DNA of 22,640 bases from Candidatus Bathyarchaeota archaeon. Its GTDB lineage: Archaea > Thermoproteota > Bathyarchaeia > Bathyarchaeales > Bathyarchaeaceae. The stretch spans positions 1-22,640 of the forward strand of contig JACUTO010000007.1 in NCBI GenBank assembly GCA_014859755.1. Direction: 5' to 3'. The notes under the pieces are model-generated. The model did not search any database, was not told where the DNA came from, and saw nothing but the letters and a program-made list of their open reading frames with translations. The position numbers and the translations under genes were made by a program. Positions 13,620-21,015 of the stretch are shown in pieces (position 1 is the first letter of the stretch; the number at the start of each line of letters is the position of its first letter).

Positions 13620-14948
13620 TTAGGTTAATGGAAGTCCCTTTTTTCCAAAAAAGGGAAGTCTTTTCCTCCTCAAGGTCTTCATCATCTTTCTCAACATGTT
13701 GTATCGTTCCAGTAACTCCTTCACTTCCTTTTCTTTGGTGCCTGATCCGCGGGCTACCCTCCGAATTCTGGATGCTGAGAGAATCTTGGGTTTCTCTCTT
13801 TCTTCCGGTGTCATGGACTGGATGATTACTCGCCATTTTTTAAGGGCGTCCTCAGCCGTCTCCATCATTTCTTCAGGTATGTTATAGGTCATTCCCGGAA
13901 TCATTTTTAGGACATGCCTTAGCGGTCCCATGCTTTTCATGGATTCAAACTGTTCGTACATGTCCGTAAGGGTAAATCTTCCACTCAGAAAGGCGCGCAT
14001 TTTTCTTTCAGGCACTTTCACTTCTGCCTCGCGCACTTTCTCAATGAGGCTTTGGAGGTCTCCCATGCCTAGCAGTCTGCCAACAAATCTGGATGGAACG
14101 AAGGGTTCTATGTCACCGATTTTTTCGCCCAAGCTGATGAATCTTATAGGTGCTCCGATGGTTGCGACTGCTGAGAGGGCGCCTCCTCCCCTTGCAGAGC
14201 CGTCGAGTTTTGCCACCAAAATGGATCCTATGGGCGTGGCTTCGTGAAACGCTTTGGCTTGCAGAGCGGCTTGTTGGCCAATGGTTCCATCGATGACTAA
14301 AATCACTTCGTTGGGTTTTATGGCTTTTTCCAGCTTCTTCATTTCTTCGATTAAACTCTTCTCTTCTTTATGTCGACCCGCGGTGTCGATGATGACAACG
14401 TCATGATCGCTAAATTGTTTCAATCCGTTCAAGGCGATTTTTGCATATTTCTTTTCTTTAGGATCTCCGTATACGGGAACGTTTGCTCGCTTTGCCAGTT
14501 GTTGCAGTTGAGCGTAGGCTCCAGGTCTGTAGGTGTCTGTGCAAACTAGGGCTGTTTTTAACCCTCTTTTTTGGAAGTATTTTGCTAATTTTGCGGCGGC
14601 GGTAGTTTTGCCTGAGCCTTGGATTCCCACGAGCATAAGGACTTTTCTTTTTCCAGGTTCTGTTTTTAATGGAGCTGGCTTTTCGCCTAGGAAACGTGTT
14701 AATTCTTCGTAAACCACTTTTGTTACGTGTTCTCTTCTGGAAATTCCCGGTGGAACCTTCTCTTTTAACGCTCTATCCTCTATTCTCTTTGAGATTTCGA
14801 GGACCAGCTTTACGTTGACATCCGCTTGGAGCAGTGCTCTCTGGATGTCGCGAGCCAGTTCCTTAACGGTTTTCTCATCCATAACTGGAGCTTTGAAAAC
14901 CTTCCTTAGCGCTTCGTATAGTGAAGAGCCGAGGCGTTCCAGAGCCAT
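13620..14948 (-). CDS. srp54: Signal recognition particle protein SRP54
   Basis: SRP54 binds signal peptides as they leave the ribosome and, through GTP hydrolysis with FtsY, delivers them to the SecYEG translocon. The 442-residue product has the N domain (about 1-90), the G domain with P-loop VGIQGSGKTTAAAK (107-120), TDTYRPGAYAQL (137-148), DTAGRHKEE (188-196), AKLDGSARGGGALSA (246-260), and the methionine-rich M domain from about 300 (FESMKSMGPLRHVLKMIPGM). ATG 14948 has GGAG 8 nt upstream. It is the first gene of the long minus-strand run down to the dCTP deaminase-like gene and is divergent from the PAC2 gene. Confidence 0.97.
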   Translation of the reverse strand: MALERLGSSLYEALRKVFKAPVMDEKTVKELARDIQRALLQADVNVKLVLEISKRIEDRALKEKVPPGISRREHVTKVVYEELTRFLGEKPAPLKTEPGKRKVLMLVGIQGSGKTTAAAKLAKYFQKRGLKTALVCTDTYRPGAYAQLQQLAKRANVPVYGDPKEKKYAKIALNGLKQFSDHDVVIIDTAGRHKEEKSLIEEMKKLEKAIKPNEVILVIDGTIGQQAALQAKAFHEATPIGSILVAKLDGSARGGGALSAVATIGAPIRFISLGEKIGDIEPFVPSRFVGRLLGMGDLQSLIEKVREAEVKVPERKMRAFLSGRFTLTDMYEQFESMKSMGPLRHVLKMIPGMTYNIPEEMMETAEDALKKWRVIIQSMTPEEREKPKILSASRIRRVARGSGTKEKEVKELLERYNMLRKMMKTLRRKRLPFFGKKGLPLT

Positions 14949-15052
14949 AATTTTTCTCCAACCTAAAACTAGATTCGCCCTTTAATAGATATTTAGTTTG
15001 TTACCATAACTCTTTTTTCTTGGTTAACGAATTTTAATTAGAGGAATATTCT
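14949..15052. promoter_or_regulatory. Divergent promoter region between srp54 and the PAC2 gene
   Basis: A 104-bp AT-rich spacer between two outward-facing genes. An AAATATC-like box around 14985-14995 could serve srp54 on the minus strand (read as CTAAATATCT) and possibly the PAC2 gene on the plus strand. GAGGA at 15041-15045 is the ribosome site for TTG 15053 (7-nt gap). The exact boxes are guesses from AT content and spacing. Confidence 0.4.
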
Positions 15053-15796
15053 TTGTCGGAATTAGTTAAAATTGTGGAGAAGAAGCCTATACCTTCTGGG
15101 GCTACGATGCTTTATGGGCTTCCTGACGTAGGCCTCGTGGGCCTCATAGCAACTTCCTACTTAATATCTGAACTTGATTCAGAAGAGATAGCCTACATGG
15201 ACTCAGACCTTCTTCCTCCAGTTGTCGTCTTACACGAAGGACTCCCACACGCCCCTCTCCGAATCTACGGAAACAAAAGCTTTATCGCAGTTATCTCTGA
15301 GCTGGCGATTCCTGCGTCAGCCCTTCACACCCTCATGCGGACACTTGTCGATTGGGGACAAACAAAAAAAGTGAGAATGATGGTGTCGATGGGTGGGATC
15401 CCCATAGAAAATAGGCAGGTCATTGCGGAACCTAAGGTTTATGGTGCCGCTTCCACCAAGGAGCTTCTTGACATGCTAAGCAAAAAGGGACTAAGCATAC
15501 TGAAGGAAGGCTACATGGTTGGTCCCCAAGCCCTTACCATGCGATACTGCGCCGAGAAGAAAATTCCAGCCATAGGTCTCTTAGCTCAATCTTTCTATAA
15601 CTATCCCGATCCGGAGGCAGCAGCCATGGTGCTAAAGGAACTCTCAAAAATCACCGAAATTAAGATAGATATTTCCAAACTCCTTGAGAAGGGAGAGGAA
15701 ATTCGATTGAAGGCAAGGGACATAATGAAGCGAACTCAGCAGGAGATGAGCCGAATGAAAAAGTCGCAGGAGTACGACCTTCCGCTGTACGTTTAG
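15053..15796 (+). CDS. PAC2 family protein (proteasome assembly chaperone-like)
   Basis: A 247-residue member of the PAC2 family, archaeal relatives of the eukaryotic chaperone that helps proteasome alpha rings form. The signature is YGLPDVGLVGLIATSYLI (21-38). It is followed by LPPVVVLHEGLPHAPLRIYG, VISELAIPASALHTL and IGLLAQSFYNYPDPEAAAMVL (a family-typical segment), and a C-terminal coiled-coil-like stretch rich in Lys/Glu (EEIRLKARDIMKRTQQEM). Archaeal PAC2 proteins have been linked to proteasome assembly, but the role of this one is inferred. It starts with TTG 15053 and is followed after 12 nt by the small heat-shock protein gene, so a protein-quality-control unit is likely. Confidence 0.85.
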   Translation: MSELVKIVEKKPIPSGATMLYGLPDVGLVGLIATSYLISELDSEEIAYMDSDLLPPVVVLHEGLPHAPLRIYGNKSFIAVISELAIPASALHTLMRTLVDWGQTKKVRMMVSMGGIPIENRQVIAEPKVYGAASTKELLDMLSKKGLSILKEGYMVGPQALTMRYCAEKKIPAIGLLAQSFYNYPDPEAAAMVLKELSKITEIKIDISKLLEKGEEIRLKARDIMKRTQQEMSRMKKSQEYDLPLYV

Positions 15797-15808
15797 GAGG
15801 GAGCCTTG

Positions 15809-16258
15809 ATGCATGAGAGACGGAGAAAACGTTCAATTTTTGACCTAATGAGCGAATACATGGAAGAGTTCGAGGCCCTAGCAGACGAATTAATGGAGTC
15901 CACCTTCGCTGAACACCCCAGCTGGAACACGGAATCCTGCTGCCTCGAACCTCTCTGCAACGTTTTCGTCACCCCCGAAGAAGTTGTAATCACCGCTGAT
16001 CTTCCCAACACCGAACACGAATCTGTAAAGGTTGAAGCATTAAGCGAAGACCTCATCGAGATCACGGCGAAAATGAAAAGAAAGATGCGATTTGACGACT
16101 TCGGCATCACCCATCGAGAGGGAGAGTTTTCATCCCTTCGTTGCCAACCCCGCATACCAGTACCCGTTGACACCAAACGAATGAAAATCTCCTTCAAACA
16201 TGGCATCCTAGAGATACGTTTCCCGAGAAAAAGAGGCTACGAAATTAAGGTTGAATAA
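15809..16258 (+). CDS. hsp20: Hsp20/alpha-crystallin small heat-shock protein
   Basis: A 149-residue ATP-independent chaperone that holds unfolding proteins. The alpha-crystallin domain runs from about 50 to 148: EPLCNVFVTPEEVVITADLPN, the KVEALSEDLIEITAKM strand pair, REGEFSSLRCQPRIPVPVD, and the closing HGILEIRFPRKR. The N-terminal arm RRRKRSIFDLMSEYMEEFEALADELM is amphipathic. The usual C-terminal I-x-I/V motif is represented by EIKVE at the very end. I chose ATG 15809 because GGAGG at 15796-15800 is 8 nt away; TTG 15806 would be 5 nt. It is co-directional with the PAC2 gene and probably in one unit with it. Confidence 0.93.
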   Translation: MHERRRKRSIFDLMSEYMEEFEALADELMESTFAEHPSWNTESCCLEPLCNVFVTPEEVVITADLPNTEHESVKVEALSEDLIEITAKMKRKMRFDDFGITHREGEFSSLRCQPRIPVPVDTKRMKISFKHGILEIRFPRKRGYEIKVE

Positions 16259-16348
16259 CTAGCGAAGCCTCAGCCCTCATAAAGGGTCTTCATAAATCCG
16301 ACGGCTCTTCTTGCATCATCGGCTTCACTAAAACTGCCCTTCAACATC

Positions 16349-17284
16349 TTAATGAATCTTTCCGAGACTCTCCAACGCCGCGGCAACTATCAAAGGAAAA
16401 GCTATAGTCACGTCACAGATAACGGTCACCGCTTTTCCCTCAGGCTTTACCTTTCCCCAACTGATCGCCTCTTCCAAGGTAGCTCCGCTCAAGCCTCCAG
16501 GCTCTGGCCTATCCATGGTAATTTGAATTGCACAGTCGACACCCTCTCGAAACGTGTTGGCGAATAGAGCGAAGTGCTTAGGCCACCCTCCCCCCAAGAT
16601 GATGATGCCTACTTTCTTGGCCTCATAAACCTTGTCCATCAGCTTGCTCACGTCGAGGAGCGGGTCTATTCCCATCTTTTTGTCTTGCCCAAACACCCAG
16701 AGGTGGAAGCCAGCTATGGAATCTATGAAGCCTGGACTTATGATGGGAACTCCTTTCTTTGCTGCTGTAGCGAGTATGGATTCTGGGTCTTGAATTTGTT
16801 TACCTACCTCAAACAGAAGCTCTGCTGTGGATATGCGTTCCCTTTTCTCTTCCGGTATATTTTCTAGTATTTTGTACATCCATTTTTCTAGGCTCCTGAA
16901 CGCCTTTTGCTCGATGTAAATGTCGCCTATTCTCCCAATGTCCTTAGCCCTAAGCTTCCTGTCTTCAGCAAGGAAAGTGCCTACCAAATGTTTGTAGCCA
17001 AGGGCTTCCACCATATCGTGCACCATGTTAGCCCCGGTGGTAACAACCACTTTCACGTATTCTTGATCAATTAAATCGCTGACAATTCGCCTCATTCCCC
17101 CCGGAACCATCGGTCCGGCTATAGTTAGGAACACCGTGTAGTCCTTGTCACCAAACATTTCAGCCGCCAATTCGGCTGCTCTACCAATTTTTCCAGCGCC
17201 AAGCACGCCGCATTCTCTCATCTCAGAGACCAGTTCGCCTACGGTTAATCCCCGTCCCAGCCGCATCTGTTCAACGTGTTTCAA
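16349..17284 (-). CDS. dys: Deoxyhypusine synthase
   Basis: Deoxyhypusine synthase transfers the aminobutyl group of spermidine to one lysine of IF-5A, using NAD. The 311-residue product has the N-terminal LTIAGPMVPGGMRRIVSDLI (53-72), the NAD-binding VVTTGANMVHDMVEAL, PIISPGFIDSIAGFHLW, GIIILGGGWPKHFALFANTF, and the catalytic-lysine segment SGATLEEAISWGKVKPEGKA near the C-terminus. TTG 17284 is the start, with GGTGA about 5 nt upstream. A TTTTAAAA box near 17339-17346 may be its own promoter. The substrate gene for IF-5A lies 100 nt upstream on the same strand, so enzyme and target are neighbours. Confidence 0.96.
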   Translation of the reverse strand: MKHVEQMRLGRGLTVGELVSEMRECGVLGAGKIGRAAELAAEMFGDKDYTVFLTIAGPMVPGGMRRIVSDLIDQEYVKVVVTTGANMVHDMVEALGYKHLVGTFLAEDRKLRAKDIGRIGDIYIEQKAFRSLEKWMYKILENIPEEKRERISTAELLFEVGKQIQDPESILATAAKKGVPIISPGFIDSIAGFHLWVFGQDKKMGIDPLLDVSKLMDKVYEAKKVGIIILGGGWPKHFALFANTFREGVDCAIQITMDRPEPGGLSGATLEEAISWGKVKPEGKAVTVICDVTIAFPLIVAAALESLGKIH

Positions 17285-17384
17285 TCCTTCACCCCGTAAT
17301 TACAGACCACTTTAGCGATTCAAGAATGTGGATTAACGTTTTAAAAGGTAGTTGTAGAAACTGGAAATTTCGATCAAAAGAAGG

Positions 17385-17777
17385 CTAACCTTTCGTTCGC
17401 ATGATTCTTGTTCTGCCCAAAATGCGCCAGTACTCAACCTCGATGCCGGAAGCGAGTTTAGATCTTATCTCCTCTTCGGGTAAGGGCGCCTCAAGTATTT
17501 CGTATGTTTCCAGATCCATCACCTGAACAGCCGCTGGCAACACCGCGATGACTTGACCAGCTTTTTTCTCGATAATAGGCACTTCAACCTGCGCACCCAC
17601 CGGCTTCACAAGGGTTCTTTTCGCCTCGTCAAAAACGCCTAAGGCAACAATTCGAGCCTTTGCAGAGCCGTGTTTCCCCGGCTTTGATTTGGTGTAGCTC
17701 ATGATGCGGCAGGGTTCACCGTCGATAATTATGTAACTTCCAACCCTTAAGGCTCCCAACTCCATGGGTTTGCTCAT
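17385..17777 (-). CDS. eif5a: Translation initiation factor 5A (aIF-5A)
   Basis: aIF-5A binds the ribosomal E site and eases peptide bond formation at difficult sequences. It is the substrate of deoxyhypusine synthase. The 130-residue product has the hypusine loop SKPGKHGSAK with Lys35 as the modified residue, then an OB-fold C-terminal half (QVEVPIIEKKAGQVIAVLP, VQVMDLETYEI). A longer reading from 17813 adds 12 residues. I chose ATG 17777 because AGGAGAG lies upstream at workable spacing and because family members begin with the MELGALRVGSYI block. An ATATATTT box upstream fits the promoter. dys follows. Confidence 0.97.
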   Translation of the reverse strand: MSKPMELGALRVGSYIIIDGEPCRIMSYTKSKPGKHGSAKARIVALGVFDEAKRTLVKPVGAQVEVPIIEKKAGQVIAVLPAAVQVMDLETYEILEAPLPEEEIRSKLASGIEVEYWRILGRTRIMRTKG

Positions 17778-17837
17778 TCTACCGCGCTCTCCTAACAGCA
17801 GACTTTCACGCAATTCATGGTTAATAAGTTATCGCCC

Positions 17838-17846
17838 AAATATATC
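17838..17846 (-). promoter_or_regulatory. TATA box of the aIF-5A gene
   Basis: Read on the minus strand this is a GATATATTT-type box. It lies about 60 nt before ATG 17777, giving a predicted transcription start near 17815 and a short leader with the AGGAG ribosome site. The opposite strand carries a separate TATAT box near 17899-17906 that suits the divergent NAD kinase gene. Confidence 0.5.
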
Positions 17847-17950
17847 TAACACCCCTAGAACACCTAGTTAATGTAAAATATCCAGTTTCTACATTTCTCT
17901 TATATCGGGCTTAAGCAGTAAATGTTATTGTTGCTGTTGGAGGAATAGAA

Positions 17951-18796
17951 CTGTTTAACGTTGTGGGCGTAGTCGCACGTGTTGATCGTAAAGAGGCATT
18001 GACATTTGTAACGAAACTGATAGCTCGCTTAGAAGAGAAGGGGCTCTCCGTGTTCCTTGAGCCAAAGTTGGCGGAGCGCGTCAAAAAAATTGAGGCTGCT
18101 TTACCCCTCGAAAAAATGAAGACTGATTTGATTATCACTGTAGGAGGAGACGGCACCATTTTAAGAACATGCCTCTTGATTCCTAAACCTGAACCCCCCG
18201 TTCTCGCCATCAACATGGGGGTGCGTGGCTTTCTGGCAGAAGTGACGCCGAAGGAAGGATTAGACGCTGTTGAACAATGCCTAGAAGGAAGATTCACCCT
18301 CGAACGATGCATGAAGCTGGCGGCGTTCATAGGAGATACAAGGCTGCCCGACGCTTTAAATGAAGTTTTCATCACTTCCCATGCTCCGGCCAAGCTTTTG
18401 TACACAAGAATATGGAAGAACGGTGCGGCGGTGACTGACTGTCGAGCTGACGGCATGGTTGTCGCTTCCCAAGTTGGATCAACAGGATATTCCCTGTCTG
18501 CTGGGGGACCAGTTCTCGATCCCGAAGTTGACGCCTTCGTTTTAACACCGATCTGTCCGCTTAGCGTGTTTCACCCCATAGTTTTTCCTGCAAAATCTAC
18601 CATAAGCATCGAGCTCCTTAAACCGAAAAGGGCTGTTGTTGTAATAGACGGTCAGTATAAAACTAGAATTAAGCCTAGACATCCACGTATAACGATCACA
18701 AAATCTGAATATGAATCTGCCTTTGTTCGATTCGGAGACAACTTTTATCGTCGCCTGAAGGGTAGACTTCTCTTCTCCAGAGGTGAAAGTCTCTGA
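17951..18796 (+). CDS. nadK: NAD kinase (probable CTG start)
   Basis: NAD kinase makes NADP from NAD and ATP. Numbered from GTG 17963, the product has VGGDGTILRTC (60-70, the GGDGT phosphate-binding motif), INMGVRGFLAEVT, LNEVFITS, and the second conserved glycine-rich block ADGMVVASQVGSTGYSLSAGGP. The start is uncertain. GTG 17963 gives 277 residues but has no ribosome site at useful distance. GGAGG at 17939-17943 sits 7 nt before CTG 17951, which gives an N-terminus (M)FNVVGVVARVDR, normal for the family. An in-frame TAA at 17912-17914 excludes longer forms. I list the CTG form because the next gene also needs CTG. The stop overlaps the CTG of nob1 in CTGA. Confidence 0.9.
   Translation: MFNVVGVVARVDRKEALTFVTKLIARLEEKGLSVFLEPKLAERVKKIEAALPLEKMKTDLIITVGGDGTILRTCLLIPKPEPPVLAINMGVRGFLAEVTPKEGLDAVEQCLEGRFTLERCMKLAAFIGDTRLPDALNEVFITSHAPAKLLYTRIWKNGAAVTDCRADGMVVASQVGSTGYSLSAGGPVLDPEVDAFVLTPICPLSVFHPIVFPAKSTISIELLKPKRAVVVIDGQYKTRIKPRHPRITITKSEYESAFVRFGDNFYRRLKGRLLFSRGESL
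18781..18786 (+). promoter_or_regulatory. Shine-Dalgarno site of nob1
   Basis: AGGTGA, lying within the last codons of the NAD kinase gene and 6 nt ahead of CTG 18793. It supports CTG as the real start of nob1, because no ATG, GTG or TTG exists in this frame between the upstream TGA (18784-18786) and ATG 18913. Confidence 0.65.
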
Positions 18797-19314
18797 CAAA
18801 GAGGGCCATCGTTCTGGACACATCCGCTTTCATCGCCGGCTTCGACCCCTTTTCAATCAGTGAGACACAATATTCTGTTCCCGCAGTTAGGAAGGAGCTT
18901 GCTTCAAATTCCATGCCTTGGACACGATTCAACGCCGCGGTGGAGAACAGAAGGTTAAGGGTTAGGACACCGAGAAATTCCTTTCTCCAAGAGGTTAACG
19001 AAGCCTCTAGAAAGGTTGGAGACGTGCGTTACCTTTCCGAGGCGGATCTACAGGTCTTGGCTCTAGCTTTAGAGTTGAAGAGGGCGGGTTTCCATCCATT
19101 TATTGTTACAGACGACTACTCCATCCAAAATGTAGCTAACCAAATTGGCGTAAACTTCACTTCGCTTGTGACTTATGGGATAAGGTTTCGCTTTAACTGG
19201 ATCCTATATTGCCCCGCATGCTACCGGAAATACCCTTCAGATTACAAGTTCAAGTCTTGCGAAGTCTGCGGCACCAAACTTAAGAGGAAGCCCTTGAGAA
19301 AAACTCCTCTATGA
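18793..19314 (+). CDS. nob1: Ribosome maturation endonuclease Nob1 (PIN domain plus zinc ribbon; CTG start)
   Basis: Nob1 cleaves the 3' end of pre-16S rRNA. Read from CTG 18793 the product has 173 residues. The PIN domain begins (M)TKRAIVLDTSAFIAG with catalytic Asp9, and continues with YLSEADLQVLALALE and FIVTDDYSIQNVANQ, which hold the remaining acidic residues. The linker ends in FRFNWILYCPACYRKYP, and the zinc ribbon uses CPAC and CEVC. The only standard start in frame is ATG 18913. That start would remove the first 40 residues including Asp9 and leave no working nuclease. The frame is open back to CTG, which has AGGTGA 6 nt upstream and a 4-nt CTGA overlap with the NAD kinase stop. The pairing with NAD kinase implies translational coupling. 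Confidence 0.92.
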   Translation: MTKRAIVLDTSAFIAGFDPFSISETQYSVPAVRKELASNSMPWTRFNAAVENRRLRVRTPRNSFLQEVNEASRKVGDVRYLSEADLQVLALALELKRAGFHPFIVTDDYSIQNVANQIGVNFTSLVTYGIRFRFNWILYCPACYRKYPSDYKFKSCEVCGTKLKRKPLRKTPL

Positions 19315-19328
19315 ACCGAGGTCTTGAA

Positions 19329-19904
19329 ATGAAGCCCGGTGAACGAAAAACCGTCTATTTTGAGACTCCTGGAAAACAGAATACAGAATCTGTGCTTGAA
19401 TTAGTAAAGAATTATGCACAAGCTGAAGGGGTAAGGAATATTGTGGTCGCCTCCACCACCGGCGAAACCGGAGTGAAGGCTTCTAAAGTTTTTAGGGGCT
19501 TCAACGTGGTGGTGGTCTCCCATCATGTAGGCTTTCAAGAGCCCGGAGTGTGGGAACTGAAAGAAGAGAATCGTAGGAAGATTCTGGAGAATGGAGCAAA
19601 GATTTTGACGGCAACCCATGCCCTCAGCGGCGTGGAGAGGGCCGTCCGAAAGAAGTTTGCAACCATCATGCCCCTCGAACTCATAGCTCACACCCTTAGG
19701 TTATTCGGCGAGGGAACCAAAGTCTGCGTCGAGATCACTATCATGGCCGCTGACGCCGGCCTCATCCCAGTGGACAGGGAGGCCATCGCCATAGGAGGAA
19801 CTGGCAGAGGAGCAGACACCGCCTTGGTTATAAAGCCAGCAACAGCATCCCGCTTTTTCAACCTTGAAATCAGAGAAATAATAGCCAAACCAAGAAACAT
19901 CTAA
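19329..19904 (+). CDS. Pyruvate kinase C-terminal-domain-like protein (COG1751 type)
   Basis: A 191-residue protein resembling the stand-alone pyruvate kinase alpha/beta (C-terminal, allosteric) domain family. Features are TVYFETPGKQNTESVLELV near the N-terminus, IVVASTTGETGVKASKVF, VVVSHHVGFQEPG, ILTATHALSGVERAVRKKF, ITIMAADAGLIPVDREAIAIGGTGRGADTALVI and a short C-terminal helix. No catalytic pyruvate kinase barrel is present, so it should not make pyruvate; its true role is unknown. ATG 19311 overlaps the nob1 stop as ATGA and would add six residues. ATG 19329 has GAGGT 6 nt upstream and was preferred. It is the third gene of the NAD kinase-nob1 unit. Confidence 0.8.
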   Translation: MKPGERKTVYFETPGKQNTESVLELVKNYAQAEGVRNIVVASTTGETGVKASKVFRGFNVVVVSHHVGFQEPGVWELKEENRRKILENGAKILTATHALSGVERAVRKKFATIMPLELIAHTLRLFGEGTKVCVEITIMAADAGLIPVDREAIAIGGTGRGADTALVIKPATASRFFNLEIREIIAKPRNI

Positions 19905-19924
19905 AGACTAGCCCGCGTATCAAA

Positions 19925-19967
19925 TGGCGCCGGGGAATAGGCCCAAATCTTGGTTTAAATCCCCGGT
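19925..19967 (+). repeat. tRNA-acceptor-like repeat copy R1
   Basis: A 43-nt segment starting TGGCGCCGGGG, 20 nt after the stop of the preceding gene. It aligns without gaps to 21005-21047 with 34 of 43 identical bases. GCCGGGG at its left end can pair with CCCCGGT at its right end around a 25-nt loop. Its first 11 bases equal the acceptor end plus CCA of the tRNA-Ser at 22461-22568 read from the opposite strand. The right arm is followed by TTTTTG, so it could also act as a hairpin terminator for the operon before it. Confidence 0.55.
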
Positions 19968-20084
19968 TTTTGTAGACTTAAGATCAAACGGGATTCGACC
20001 CCTCTCTGGATCATGTTATGAGGCAAAAAATAAAATCGAAAGAGCGCCTCAAGTAATAGTAGATACCTTACTTCGGGGGATACC

Positions 20085-20876
20085 TTGAAGGTACAAGATT
20101 TGAGTAAAGAGGATTATCTAAATTATGTTGCGCTTTGTACGCATGTAGATGATCGCAATGAAAAACGGATAGAAGCGGCTAAAACGAGAAAGGAATGGAT
20201 TAAAGATAGAATGCAGAAAGGCATGAAGATAAAAGTGGTGATTGACGAAAATGCGCCACAAGGATTTGCCCATTGCATCCCTATAGAACTGGATGTATGG
20301 GAGGTTTCTGGCCAGGGCTCTCTGGTGGTCCCTTGCCTCACTCGAAATTATAGAGCAGTGTGTACTCAGGAAAGGGGAAGCGGCTATGGCAGAGCACTGA
20401 TGAAGGCGATTGAAGAGGAAGCCAAAAAGTGTGGCAAAGGCGTAGCCATACCAGCCTATGACCATGATTTCTGGTTCATGAACAAACGTTTCTTTGACAG
20501 ATTAGGTTACAAACAAGTTGACCGTTTTGGTAGAAAGGGGCTATTTTGGAAGAATTTTGGAGACGTAGAAGTACCAAAATTACACAGACCCAGATACAAA
20601 CCTAAGACATCAGCTGACAAACTGATCGTTGAACTTATCTGGCATCCAATGTGTCTAACCTCTATAATAGAAAGAAACAATGTCCGGAAGGTTTGTGCCG
20701 AATTCAAGAATCAAGTTATCTACGAGGAACATGATGCAAGTGACATACATTTTCTAAAAGAATACGAGATTTCACGAGCCATTTTCTTTAACGGCGATTA
20801 TAAGACTTGGGGGTACGAGGCTCCAGAAGAGGGTGTTAGAAAAGAAATAATAAATCGATTGCGTGCACGCAAATGA
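20085..20876 (+). CDS. GNAT acetyltransferase fused to a thioredoxin-like C-terminal domain
   Basis: A 263-residue two-part protein. Residues 1-160 look like a GNAT domain: VIDENAPQGFAHCIPIE, the acetyl-CoA loop ERGSGYGRALMKAIEEEA (96-113) and FFDRLGYKQVDRFGRKGLFWK. Residues 178-260 look like a thioredoxin-fold unit: KLIVELIWHPMCLTSIIE, VIYEEHDASDIHFLKEYEISRAIFFNGDYKTWGYEAPEEGV, with the cis-proline position of a redox thioredoxin replaced and only one Cys (Cys190). I recall similar GNAT proteins in archaea and bacteria, but the substrate is unknown. TTG 20085 has GGGGGA 4 nt upstream. It stands alone between repeat copies R1 and R2, in the sparse part of the window. Confidence 0.72.
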   Translation: MKVQDLSKEDYLNYVALCTHVDDRNEKRIEAAKTRKEWIKDRMQKGMKIKVVIDENAPQGFAHCIPIELDVWEVSGQGSLVVPCLTRNYRAVCTQERGSGYGRALMKAIEEEAKKCGKGVAIPAYDHDFWFMNKRFFDRLGYKQVDRFGRKGLFWKNFGDVEVPKLHRPRYKPKTSADKLIVELIWHPMCLTSIIERNNVRKVCAEFKNQVIYEEHDASDIHFLKEYEISRAIFFNGDYKTWGYEAPEEGVRKEIINRLRARK

Positions 20877-20979
20877 GACAGTAGTGGAAACCCGATCGAT
20901 CTGATCCTCAAAGATATTAAACTAGGTATTCCGCATTCCTTTAATCTAGTCCATTTCCCATCAGTACATCAAAACAAAG

Positions 20980-21015
20980 GAATTTAAACATAGTTCGTAG
21001 CTTTTGGCGCCGGGG
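20980..21015 (+). repeat. Copy R2 of the tRNA-Ser 3'-flank repeat
   Basis: A 36-nt segment matching 22433-22468 at 31 of 36 positions without gaps (GAATTTAAAC, then AGTTCGTA, then TTTGGCGCCGGGG). In the tRNA-Ser locus this stretch is the last seven acceptor bases, discriminator, CCA and the 25 bases after the gene. Here it stands without the rest of the tRNA. Its right end merges with the 43-nt repeat shared with R1. Confidence 0.7.

Noticed and set aside
18913..19314. Nob1 starting at ATG 18913
   Set aside because: This start removes the first PIN strand and catalytic Asp9. The frame stays open upstream and has a ribosome site at CTG 18793.
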